Both the position numbers and the translations under genes were made by a program. Of a stretch of 64,000 nucleotides of DNA, positions 10,401 to 17,962 are shown piece by piece (position 1 is the first letter of the stretch; the number at the start of each line of letters is the position of its first letter). The stretch is taken from NCBI GenBank assembly GCA_024278455.1, contig JAJRTE010000115.1:1-64000 (forward strand). Reading direction: 5' to 3'. The notes under the pieces are model-generated. The model saw nothing but the letters and a program-made list of their open reading frames with translations. It did no database searches and was not told where the DNA came from. The stretch comes from Myxococcota bacterium. Lineage in GTDB: Bacteria; Myxococcota_A; UBA796; JAJRTE01.

Positions 10401-10991
10401 GGAGGCCTCGACCACGTCCTCGCCCAGCAGCAGAATGTCAACTTGCTGGTGCTGGACACCGAGGTCTACTCGAACACCGGGGGTCAGTCGTCCAAGGCGA
10501 CGCCTCGAGGCGCCATGGCCAAGTTCGCTTACAAAGGCAAGCCGGTACCCAAGAAGGACCTGGGGGCCATCGCCATGACCTATGGCCACATCTACGTGGC
10601 GTCGGTGTGCCTGGGGGCGAACGACACGCAGGTCCTGAGGGCCTTTCTGGAGGCCGAGGCCTACGAAGGGCCGTCGCTGGTCATCTGCTATTCGCCTTGC
10701 ATCGCCCACGGCTACGACCTTGGCAACGCCCTCGAGCAGGGCAAGCGAGCGGTCAAGGCGGGCCACTGGCCCCTGTACCGGTACAATCCCGCTCTGGCGG
10801 CCGAGGGCAAGAATCCCCTCAAGCTGGACAGCAAGGCCCCGGACCTCGCGCTCAAAGAGTATATGTACCAGGAGGCGCGATTCCGGGCGGTGCGCCAGGC
10901 CGACCCGGAATGGGCGGAAAAGCTCCTCGATCTTGCTGAAGAAGACGTCCGGAGACGTTGGGAGAAGTACGACTACCTCGCAAAGATGTGA
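7437..10991 (+). CDS. nifJ: Pyruvate:ferredoxin (flavodoxin) oxidoreductase, single-chain
   Basis: 1184 residues, the normal length of the fused homodimeric enzyme. It decarboxylates pyruvate to acetyl-CoA and CO2 and reduces ferredoxin or flavodoxin. Visible elements in order: pyruvate-binding YPITPSS (~27-33), the CoA/TPP core domains, a two-cluster ferredoxin domain with CIQCGKCVLVCP (~694) and CTGCAICVAACPV (~751), then the [4Fe-4S] and TPP domain with CIGCGE (~831), GNATGCSSIYGG, GDGWAYDIGYGG (~980) and NTGGQSSKATPRG (~1013). All cluster cysteines are present. The start ATG follows GGGGAGCGAAGAGACA. An MFS gene follows 164 nt downstream. It indicates an anaerobic or micro-oxic side to metabolism. 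Confidence 0.97.
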   Translation: MRKKVMIDGNEAAAYVAYRTNEVIAIYPITPSSNMGEWSDEWAAKGIENIWGNVPLVQEMQSEAGAAAAVHGALQAGSLTTTFTASQGLLLMIPTMFKVAGELTGTVFHISARSIACQALSIFGDHSDIMATRSTGFGILLSNSVQEVMDNALIAQAAALEARIPFIHAFDGFRSSHEVAKIEQLSDDDMRAMIDDDLVRAHRLRAMSPDRPFVRGTSQNPDVYFQGRETVNRFYQRAPEIVQKAMDHFASIAGRQYHLFDYVGAPDAERVIILMGSGAETAEETVNALVERGEKVGAVKVRLYRPFSPAHFLRALPETTKVIGVLDRTKEPGADGEPLYKDVTTALSEAFMDGSLALPSLPRVTGGRYGLSSKEFTPAMVKGVFDELAKEKPKNHFTIGIHDDVTHSSLEYDPSFSLDKGEGVRAMFWGLGADGTVGANKNSIKIIGESTSYFAQGYFVYDSKKSNALTISHLRFGPKPIQRPYLIEHANFVAVHQFNHIYRYPVLDNAEVGGTFLLNSPFGANEVWDQLPRPLQEAIIAKKMSFYVIDAYTVARETGMGTRINTIMQTGFFAISGVLPKDEAIAKIKAAIEKSYSRYGESVVRKNFAAVDAAVDRLARVEVPDQAASTFELPPPVPEDAPEFVRNVTGMIIAGKGDQIPVSLMPCDGTFPSATTRYEKANIAQDVPVWDEDLCIQCGKCVLVCPHASIRAKIYDETLLAGAPSTFKAVAPRWKEFKGKGFRYSLQVAVEDCTGCAICVAACPVADKKVEGRKALNMAPQRPLREPERANWDFFLGLPDDTALRHNLKLSNVKNVQLLRPLFEFSGACIGCGETPYVRLLTQLFGDRAIIGNATGCSSIYGGNLPTTPYCTDANGRGPSWNNSLFEDTAEFAFGMRLSLDRQLAYAKVLLARLAGDLGQDLVDALLSADQSDLAGLDAQRSRVALLKQKLARRDDSDAKDLVAVSDSLVRKSVWGVGGDGWAYDIGYGGLDHVLAQQQNVNLLVLDTEVYSNTGGQSSKATPRGAMAKFAYKGKPVPKKDLGAIAMTYGHIYVASVCLGANDTQVLRAFLEAEAYEGPSLVICYSPCIAHGYDLGNALEQGKRAVKAGHWPLYRYNPALAAEGKNPLKLDSKAPDLALKEYMYQEARFRAVRQADPEWAEKLLDLAEEDVRRRWEKYDYLAKM

Positions 10992-11155
10992 TCTGCACCT
11001 GAGCGGGAGCAGGGACATCGCCGATGGGCAGGCTGCGCCCCCCGTGGTCGGGCGCCGGCACCGTATCCGCCACCCCGCCGGTTGCATCGAGATGGTGTGG
11101 CGGCCGCGGCGCCGATCAGTCGCGTAGGTCTGCAGACCTGCCCGGAAGGGGACTC

Positions 11156-12478
11156 ATGGCGCGCACTTCCCACCTGGTTCTGTTCCTGCTTCTGCTGATG
11201 ATGGTCTGCCTGAACGCGGACCAGATGGTGATGTCCCCGAATATCGCCGAAATCAAGAGGGAATTCGGTATCGAGGATTCGGCCATCGGGGCAATCCAAG
11301 GTGCGTTCACGATCGTGGGGGCACTGATCAGCCTGGTTTGGGGCTACATGGCCGACCGGTTCAGCCGCAAGCGGCTGCTGCTGTTCGGTGTGCTGGTCGG
11401 CGAAATCCCCTGCTTCCTGTCCGCCTTCGTGCAGAGCTATCCCCAGTTGTTCGTGGCTCGAGCCCTGACCGGGATCGGGGTGGGCGCGGTGTTCCCGGTG
11501 GTGTTTTCCTTTGCCGGCGATGCCTATGGTGAACTCCAGCGGGGCAAGATCAACGCCTTCCTGTCCACGGCGCTTTCCATAGGAGGCATTGCCGGCATGG
11601 TGGTGGCCGGCTTCATGGGTGCCGCCTACGGATGGCGCACCCCGTTCATGGTGGTGTCTCTACCCAACGTGCTCCTGGTCATCCTTTTCATGTGGATCGC
11701 CCGTGAACCTGCTCGAGGCGCGGCCGAAGCCGGGGTCGGCGAGTTGGTGGAACAAGGAGCGGTATATCACGCCCAGGTGTCGCTGGCGGACTACTTGGAC
11801 CTGTTCCGGATTCGCACCAATCTCACGCTTTTTCTCCAGGGGGTGCTGGGCACGATACCCTGGGGGGCCATCCCCTACTACCTGGTCTACTTCCTGGAGG
11901 GGTCTCGAGGCTTGACCAAGGAGAGCGCGACCCTGGTGTTCATCTTCTTCGGGGCGGGCGCGGTCACGGGCATCTTCACCGGCGGACTACTCGGCGGGGT
12001 CCTCTACCGGCGAAAACCCGGTTACATGCCGCTCCTGTGCAGCGCCACCACCGCGATCGGCACCCTGTTCGTCCTCGTCACGCTCAACATTCCGCCAACC
12101 GGCCCGGCGAACGGCCTGGTCGTGCTCGCCGCCCTGGGTTTCGTGGCTTCCGGCACCGCCTCCATGACGGGGCCGAACGTCAAGACCATGCTGATGAACG
12201 TGAACGACCCGGAGAACCGGGGCCGGATATTCTCGATCTTCAACCTGACGGATTCCCTCGGAACGGGCATGGGGCAGTTCCTCGGCGGAGTGCTCTCCAC
12301 CATGCTGGGATCCATCGGCGCGGCAATGAATATCTCGGCCCTTTTCTGGCTACCGTGCTCAGCCATCCTCCTGGTGGCCGTGTTCGCACTCCCCAGGGAT
12401 GCCGAACGCCTTCGCAGACGCATGCTCGAGAGCGCGGAGGCCATGCGAAGGGAAGCGGGTATTTCCGACACGAGCTGA
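11156..12478 (+). CDS. MFS transporter, 12 transmembrane segments
   Basis: 440 residues. ATG 11156 follows GGAAGGGG and gives a protein starting at the first membrane helix (HLVLFLLLLMMVCL). The loop after helix 2 carries the MFS signature GYMADRFSRKRLLLFG, and helix 4 has RALTGIGVGAVFP. Overall it resembles Spinster-like and other organic-anion MFS carriers. The substrate is not evident; being 164 nt after pyruvate:ferredoxin oxidoreductase in the same direction makes an organic acid plausible, but that is inference. Confidence 0.88.
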   Translation: MARTSHLVLFLLLLMMVCLNADQMVMSPNIAEIKREFGIEDSAIGAIQGAFTIVGALISLVWGYMADRFSRKRLLLFGVLVGEIPCFLSAFVQSYPQLFVARALTGIGVGAVFPVVFSFAGDAYGELQRGKINAFLSTALSIGGIAGMVVAGFMGAAYGWRTPFMVVSLPNVLLVILFMWIAREPARGAAEAGVGELVEQGAVYHAQVSLADYLDLFRIRTNLTLFLQGVLGTIPWGAIPYYLVYFLEGSRGLTKESATLVFIFFGAGAVTGIFTGGLLGGVLYRRKPGYMPLLCSATTAIGTLFVLVTLNIPPTGPANGLVVLAALGFVASGTASMTGPNVKTMLMNVNDPENRGRIFSIFNLTDSLGTGMGQFLGGVLSTMLGSIGAAMNISALFWLPCSAILLVAVFALPRDAERLRRRMLESAEAMRREAGISDTS

Positions 12479-12567
12479 TGAACCGGCGAAGCTGACGGGA
12501 CTGCCCCTTCCCAGCCGTACCGTTCTTACCACGCACCTTCGGTGTGAGGAGACGGGCGCGCCCCGAG

Positions 12568-13701
12568 TCAGTCTGCCTCGGTCTCGTCGCCGACAAGAGA
12601 TGATACGTTCGGAGGAGTCGTCCCGTAGCGTCCATTCCTGGCCACAACGGCCTCCATGACCAGCGCGGTGACCTCGTCGACCACCTCCTCGAGAGGTCGT
12701 TCTGGACGGGCCTGGACCGACCGTGGCCGAATCGCACGGTTGCTGGGCTCGTTGTTTTGGTCGAGATACAGTTCGTGATGCGCCTGCAATGCCCGCTGGA
12801 ATTCCTCGGGGTAGTCGTAGGGACTGAAAAACTGGTTCTCGCCCGGACGACGCAACGTGGCCCGCTCAGCGGCAAGCACGGGGTCAGACTCGATGACGAT
12901 GATCAGGTCGGGGACGATCAAGAAGTTGGCTACCGCCTGCACAATGGTCGGGTCCTTGACACCCTCCAGACGCTGGTAGACCCTGGGTGCCAGGTAGAAA
13001 AACGGCGTGATCACCAGGTCGCCGCGCTCGAGCGCCGGTTTGATCTGGTTCTCCTGCCGCTGCAGGCGCTCGCAGGCGAACAACAACGTCCTCTCGAACG
13101 CGCGACTGTAGTCCCTTCCAGGTCCTCCCTGTTTCAACTCCACGAACCTTTCGAACATGAAAGTCCAGATGGTGTTGCCGTGCTGGTACCAGCAGTGCAC
13201 GGCCCGGTAAGGGCACGACCGGTCCCGGTTCAACCGCTTCAGGAGCCGATCGGTCACCTGGGCCATCAGCACGCCATCAATACCCTCCAGCGACACGAGG
13301 AAACCTCGCCCCGACGTGAGCCTACGCCAGAACTCGATAACCTTGTCGTCCGACCAGTCGAGCAGCCGCTTACCCACGTCGAACAAGGCGTTTCGTTCTC
13401 GACTGGGAAGCGAATCATACATGTCGATCCACATGTTTCGTTCGGACTCATCGGGCTGATAGTGCCTGTCACGGAAAAAGGCCTCGACAGGGCGGTTCAG
13501 CTCCCGCGCAAGATGCGCGAGAAGGGTCGCGTTGAAGTTGTAACGGCCACCCTCGAGAGACTTCAGGTGCGCGGGGCTGATGTTGAGCCGCTGTGCCAGT
13601 TCGACGAGGCTGAACCGGGCGTCCTCTCTGAATTGCGCAACCTTGCGACCGATGTAGAGGTTCGTCTGTTGGTCTTCCGGTGTTTTCTTCGTTCTCGGCA
13701 T
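12568..13701 (-). CDS. XRE-type HTH regulator fused to a degenerate thymidylate-kinase-like domain
   Basis: 377 residues from ATG 13701 (GGAGCATTAC upstream). Residues ~12-70 form a Cro/CI helix-turn-helix (FSLVELAQRLNISPAHLKSLE). After a linker, residues ~140-345 follow the fold order of thymidylate kinases: a first strand FLVSLEGIDG, a central strand where the family has DRxxxSxxAYQ, and PDLIIVIESDPVLAAER where the family has PDLTLYLDVDP.ALER. The active site is lost: GIDGVLMAQ replaces the P-loop GIDGSGKTT, and the DR of the catalytic motif has become TP (VITPFFYLAPRVYQ). It is therefore probably a nucleotide-sensing or allosteric domain rather than a kinase. The reading frame continues open upstream, so an N-terminally extended form is possible. 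Confidence 0.8.
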   Translation of the reverse strand: MPRTKKTPEDQQTNLYIGRKVAQFREDARFSLVELAQRLNISPAHLKSLEGGRYNFNATLLAHLARELNRPVEAFFRDRHYQPDESERNMWIDMYDSLPSRERNALFDVGKRLLDWSDDKVIEFWRRLTSGRGFLVSLEGIDGVLMAQVTDRLLKRLNRDRSCPYRAVHCWYQHGNTIWTFMFERFVELKQGGPGRDYSRAFERTLLFACERLQRQENQIKPALERGDLVITPFFYLAPRVYQRLEGVKDPTIVQAVANFLIVPDLIIVIESDPVLAAERATLRRPGENQFFSPYDYPEEFQRALQAHHELYLDQNNEPSNRAIRPRSVQARPERPLEEVVDEVTALVMEAVVARNGRYGTTPPNVSSLVGDETEAD

Positions 13702-13740
13702 GTAATGCTCCGCTCCGGCGTGGTCTGTAGGGCACCCCTC

Positions 13741-13780
13741 GGGCCCACGCAAACGAGGTTCGACGTATCCCACATCGACC
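13741..13780 (-). promoter_or_regulatory. Leader block shared with the DUF4388 gene (copy A)
   Basis: A 40-nt block in the 5' leader of the XRE-fusion gene matches 45800-45839 at 24 of 40 positions without gaps, including TACGT and GGGCCC cores. Read in the XRE frame it encodes VDVGYVEPRLRGP; the other copy encodes INVRYVEPSVMGP. Function unknown. Confidence 0.35.
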
Positions 13781-13939
13781 CACCCGCGAACACGAGGGCG
13801 TGCCCGTTCTGAACGTTGTCGCTCGTCATCCAGGCTTGACGGGGACAGGAAACGTGCGACCCAGACCCGGGGCTCCCTCACCACAGGCCCCGCAACCGAC
13901 GTCTCCCGGTTCCCGTCTGAAATGGCCGAAAGCCGGACA

Positions 13940-13968
13940 ACCATAGCCTGTCGGGCCGGCGGTGTCAA
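13940..13968 (-). promoter_or_regulatory. Sigma-70-type promoter for the XRE-fusion gene
   Basis: On the minus strand: TTGACA, 17-nt spacer, TATGGT. Predicted transcription start is near 13933, giving a leader of about 230 nt that contains the block at 13741-13780. Confidence 0.5.
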
Positions 13969-14732
13969 TGTGCCATGGACAGGACTGGCGTACAGGTCAC
14001 CGTGAAAATGGGGACGGTCCTCGCCCTCCGACTCCCGAACGCGGGAGGGAGCACCTCCACACCGTTGCTTGCATCCCAAAACCGGTCGCCATCTTGCGAA
14101 GCCTGGAACTGCCATCCATGACTGCTATCTGTTCATGACTGCGCCACAGGAGACTATCGTCCAGCTTCTGCTTCCACGCCCGGGGAGTCGTCCCGACGAC
14201 AGTGATGTCGAATCGCCATGCTGGCTAGCCGCGGTGGAAGCTGGAGATCTCCCGCACCTTACCTGTGACCGAACTCTACAAGATGTGTCTCCGGAATCCT
14301 CACCATTTCGTAAGCCCCGGGCGCGTCGCGGATGTGGATGCTACAGTGGTCTATTCCTTGTTGACTGAAGGACTTGTCCACGAGCGGTCCGCCGTCCCGG
14401 CACGCCCGTGCCGGCGATCACGACAACGAAGGGCCCGGACTTTCTGAGGACCTATCATCCTGGCACCTGGCTTCCTCCTTGCACTGCAAACAAGCGGCGG
14501 CGAAACCGGCTTTCGGTGACCCTTGGGCAGTGGCAGCAGGCGCCGGGACGTCATGGAGTAGCGGCGGGCTCGGCGGTGCGACGAGGTTTGAGAAAAAAGG
14601 TAAGGGAAGGCGACGACATAGTTGGTACGGGGTCGAGACCCAACAACGGGGTCCCCGATGAGGTGCATTCGGACGTTGTGCGAACATGGGACGGCTGGGG
14701 CACCTGGTCCTGCACGAGGCCGGCGGGCCTGG
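13969..14732. other. Non-coding or decayed stretch
   Basis: About 760 bases in which I find no convincing gene on either strand. Open frames here have no ribosome-binding sites or recognisable protein motifs. It borders gene fragments on the right, so it may be decayed sequence. No CTCGAG hexamer occurs from about 14.1 to 15.2 kb, unlike the flanks. Confidence 0.5.
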
Positions 14733-15092
14733 ATGACCCGTGCGCGAGCGTGGCACGCGATCGCTGGACCGTGCGTTCTTGGCACCGTCTTCGGGACGCA
14801 TGGTGCAACCGCCTCTGAGCGGATGAGGGTCCATATTCCCTCGTTCCAGGTGGGCGCCGGCTGGTACGCGCTCCCCAATCCGGTGCCCTTCTCGAATGTC
14901 GGTGTCGAGTTCGGAGTGGAATGCGCCGCGTACCGTGGAGCGTTCGCGGGCATCTTCCAGGTTGGGAACCAGTTTTCCACCCTGTATGAGCGGCACTACC
15001 GGTACGGATTCATGGCCGGGTACGATTCAGATCCTGCACGATATCGATTGTTGGCTATTGAACGGCGTCACTGTGCATTGGTACTCCAATGA
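14733..15092 (+). pseudogene. 5' fragment of an outer-membrane beta-barrel-like gene
   Basis: The frame encodes a plausible signal peptide (MTRARAWHAIAGPCVLGTVF...GATA) followed by alternating aromatic/small residues typical of a beta-barrel start: FQVGAGWYALPNPVPF, NVGVEFGVEC, FAGIFQVGNQFS, YRYGFMAGYD. After about residue 95 the pattern collapses and the frame stops at 15092, far too short for a barrel. I read it as the front end of a gene cut by a deletion whose right side is the TPR fragment beginning near 15079. No strong ribosome-binding site is visible. Confidence 0.5.
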
Positions 15093-15840
15093 CGTGGTGC
15101 GAAGTGCCTCTTCGGCGCTCAAAGATCTGGCAAGGAACAAGGGAAGTCCATGGGTCGCCGAACGTATCTACTCTCTATTGGCCGATGTGTTCCTGGACAA
15201 CGACGACCTGGTGGCTGCGGCCGGCTTTCTACAAAAGCAGAGGCAGATGTACCGGCACCTGAAGGATGTCTCCGGCGAGTTGCAAACGACACTCGAGCTG
15301 GCAGACCTGCGGAGGCTCCAAGGGCTCCCCGAGCAGGCGATCGTCATCATCGAACAGAGGCTCGCATTGGCCCGCGCGACAGGGAACCGGCTGATGGAGG
15401 CACGGCTGCTGGTCGAACGGAGCGAATCGAACCTCTCGCTGGCCGACTATGACAGAACCACAGCGGACGCCAGCACTGCCTTGCGGCTGCTCGATGCAGG
15501 GCAGGCATGGTGGCTCGAGATTCGGGCACATTCCGCACGCTACTGGGCACTGATCCATTCCGGACGTGCCGCGGCGGGAGAGCGAGAACTTCGATCGGTC
15601 CGAGATATCGGTGTTCGCGAACGTGACCTTCCGGATCAACCATTTGAACTCAGGAAACTCGGCGAGGCGTTGGCCCGAATGGGGTTGACAGGGGACGCCC
15701 GGGTCGTCTATCGCGATGGAATTCGCGGAGTGGATTTCGACCAGGCACCCGGAGAATACCGGCGGTTGAGGAAGAATGCGTCGTTGTCTTCTCGAGTTCC
15801 GGAGCCCCTCCCCCGGCTCATCCGCCGCCCTGCTAGGTGA
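15079..15840 (+). pseudogene. 3' fragment of a TPR-repeat protein
   Basis: From about 15079 the +1 frame reads as helical repeat sequence (ASSALKDLARNKGSPWVAERIYSLL, LADLRRLQGLPEQAIVIIEQRL, LLDAGQAWWLEIRAHSARYW) of the type found at the C-termini of large myxobacterial kinases and regulators. No start codon with a ribosome-binding site precedes it, and the same frame upstream is nonsense that overlaps the barrel-like fragment. It is most likely the tail of a larger gene left after deletion. The stop is at 15838. A short intact TPR protein with an unusual start cannot be excluded. Confidence 0.5.
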
Positions 15841-16135
15841 CGATGAGGGTCGGGGGCTCGGCGCCGTCGGAGGCGTAGAAGTCCCAGCCATCGGGTCCGG
15901 CCGGGATCATGACCCAGCCGGCGTTGGCCTGGTTCGGATCCGAGGACTCGAGCCAGGTTTCCAGACTCCTGGTCACGTCCACGTAGCCGACACTGGTCGC
16001 CACGGACCAGGTGTACACATCCTCCTCTGCCGCCGCCTCGATGCAGTCGGTCTGTACGCCGTCACCCCCGAACGAGTCCCGGTTGTCGTGGTCGGACCAG
16101 GGGACGAGGAGCCGGTGGAGGGCAGTAGGTATCCG
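15833..16135 (-). pseudogene. C-terminal fragment of a DNRLRE-type carbohydrate-binding domain
   Basis: Read leftward from an in-frame stop at 16136-16138, the frame encodes RLLVPWSDHDNRDSFGGDG, then YTWSVATSVGYVDVTRSLETW, and ends GWDFYASDGAEPPTLIVT. This is the conserved end of DNRLRE domains (VPW, DVT..LQ.W, GW.f.s.e, P.L.V). The rest of the domain and any start are missing, so it is a remnant. Its stop overlaps the end of the TPR fragment by 8 nt. Confidence 0.6.
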
Positions 16136-16138
16136 TTA

Positions 16139-16575
16139 TCTGCGGCGCAGGCCCAAGGCCAGCCGAAACAGCTACATGAGGCGAAGAAATCCCCTCACCA
16201 GGATCCGTGCTCCCCGTCGGACCAGCACCAGAGTCAGATGGCTCCTCACCCGGTGGTCGTTCACACAGCCGGACTCGCGCGCAAGCCTTCCCCTCATCTT
16301 GACCGGAAAGAGGGGGGACAGGAGGCGGGCACTCTCGATACACTACCTCTTGCTCATCGACTGCTGCTTTCGTCTGTTGTCTTCGGCTTTCGGCGGGAGC
16401 AGACCGTTGGCCAGGTTTCAGTTGGCAGAACTCTCGGGAGGCTCATTGTCCAAAGGTGGATGAGGATGACCCAGGATACGGCAACGCTCGGAAGGATGCC
16501 AACAGCGAAGGTCGAGCATGATTGCGTGATGCCAGGAGGAATCAAGGTGGCGAGGACCAACGGGGAGGCATTCGG
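16139..16575. other. Non-coding stretch upstream of the AAA ATPase
   Basis: About 435 bases with no supportable gene, no clear promoter and no repeat. It separates the DNRLRE remnant from the AAA ATPase gene and looks like decayed sequence. Confidence 0.5.
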
Positions 16576-17832
16576 ATGTTGAAAACGTTCCGCGTACAGG
16601 GTTTCAAGTCCCTGAAAAGCGTCGATGGTCTGGAACTCGCCCCCCTCACGGTCTTCTTCGGGCCGAACGCAGCGGGAAAGAGCAACCTGCTCGACGCTTT
16701 TCTGCTCCTGTCTCGTCTTGCAACATCTCAGACCTTGGCGGACACTATCACCAAACCCGTCAGAGGCCTGCCTCTCGAGCTTTTCGCATTCCCCCCCGGT
16801 GGACTCCCGGACCTGGTGAAACAAGGCACTGCACGATTCTCATTGGAGGCCGAAATCCAGCCGCCATCTTCGAATGACAGGCTGCGCTATCGGTGCGAGA
16901 TTGCCATCAAGCCGGCTTCAGGCTCCCTGAGTGTCGAGGATGAATACCTGGCGAAGTTGACGTCCAAAGGCAACCCCAGAGGCAATCCTGCAATAGAGAA
17001 AAAGGACGACATCCTCTTCGTCCGCCGAAAAAGCAAGCCTGCTCATCCATGGCAAGAAGCTGTCGGACTCAATCATACGCTCCTTTCGAACCACCGATAC
17101 TCCGGCAGGGAATACGCGACCATCGAAAACACGCGAAACGAACGCTCTTCCTATCGATCATACTACCTGGATCCGCGAGTCGCCATGCGCTATTCTCAGG
17201 CGCCGCGCGCGGTGGACGACATCGGCCCCCTGGGTGAGTACATGGCTCCCTTTCTCCACAGGCTCAAGGCGGAGAATACACGTATCTTCCATGCAGTACG
17301 CCGGACGCTATGTACATTGATTCCTTCCGTGAAAGATCTCATCATCGAGCTTGACGAAAGACGTGGGATCGTCAACATCGAAATAGTCCAGAATGGGACA
17401 CCATTCTCTGCCAGGGTGGTGTCGGAAGGGACCCTGCGCGTGCTGGCCCTGGTGTCGGTGACCATGAACCCGTGGGGAGGCTCCCTCGTAGCGTTCGAGG
17501 AACCTGAAAACGGCGTCCATCCCCGTCGTCTCGAGCTGATAACGGATCTGTTCAAGTGGATGGCGTTCGGCGAGGGAAACGTGCACCAAAACCAGGTTAT
17601 TCTCACAACCCACTCCCCGGCCTTCTGCGCGTCCCTGGTCAGGCTCTCACAAGAGCATCCAGAACAAATCAAAATGTACCGGACCGTTCGCAGGGGAGTC
17701 CACACCGCCTTTGAGCCATTCAGCACAACCGGACCTCTGCTTGCCGATGCCGAAATCCGGGCGGTCTTGACAGGACAGGAAGAAGACGGTGTTTTCGAAG
17801 GCCTGATGCTCAGGGGTTTACTGGATGGCTGA
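16576..17832 (+). CDS. AAA/ABC-type ATPase of the RecF-like AAA_15/AAA_21 group
   Basis: 418 residues from ATG 16576 (GGGGAGGCATTCGG upstream). Walker A GPNAAGKS is at residues 29-36, the ABC signature appears as VSEGTLRVLAL, Walker B as LVAFEEPENGVHP, and the switch histidine as ILTTHSPAF. All ATPase elements are therefore intact. The order FRVQGFKSLKSVD...L.VFFGPNAAGKSNLLDAF is the classic N-terminus of single-protein SMC-like ATPases that accompany nucleases or DUF4276 proteins in mobile defence-type modules. Its base composition is visibly less GC-rich than the neighbours, which suggests transfer. A start codon overlaps its stop (17825), but that partner frame is short. Confidence 0.88.
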   Translation: MLKTFRVQGFKSLKSVDGLELAPLTVFFGPNAAGKSNLLDAFLLLSRLATSQTLADTITKPVRGLPLELFAFPPGGLPDLVKQGTARFSLEAEIQPPSSNDRLRYRCEIAIKPASGSLSVEDEYLAKLTSKGNPRGNPAIEKKDDILFVRRKSKPAHPWQEAVGLNHTLLSNHRYSGREYATIENTRNERSSYRSYYLDPRVAMRYSQAPRAVDDIGPLGEYMAPFLHRLKAENTRIFHAVRRTLCTLIPSVKDLIIELDERRGIVNIEIVQNGTPFSARVVSEGTLRVLALVSVTMNPWGGSLVAFEEPENGVHPRRLELITDLFKWMAFGEGNVHQNQVILTTHSPAFCASLVRLSQEHPEQIKMYRTVRRGVHTAFEPFSTTGPLLADAEIRAVLTGQEEDGVFEGLMLRGLLDG

Positions 17833-17962
17833 GACGGTACGTATCGATTGCGTCTCATCGAGGTGGAGCGGAGAGGTCGCCCCGCCCCCCACCAGGGTTC
17901 ACCCGTTCAACGCCTGGAAGACCGGCCTGGTCCGCTTTCCCAACAGCCGCCAGTGGCGATAG
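17825..17962 (+). pseudogene. Possible truncated partner of the AAA ATPase
   Basis: An ATG at 17825 overlaps the ATPase stop codon, the arrangement expected of a translationally coupled second gene. The frame begins MAETVRIDCV, which resembles the start of DUF4276 proteins that normally follow such ATPases. It then loses similarity and stops after 45 codons, overlapping the 3' end of the opposite FGGY kinase gene. I infer that most of the partner was deleted. The similarity is only ~10 residues, so chance is possible. Confidence 0.35.

Noticed and set aside
14351-14980. 209-codon open frame on the minus strand
   Set aside because: No ribosome-binding site, no domain pattern, and it overlaps the better-supported barrel-like fragment on the other strand.
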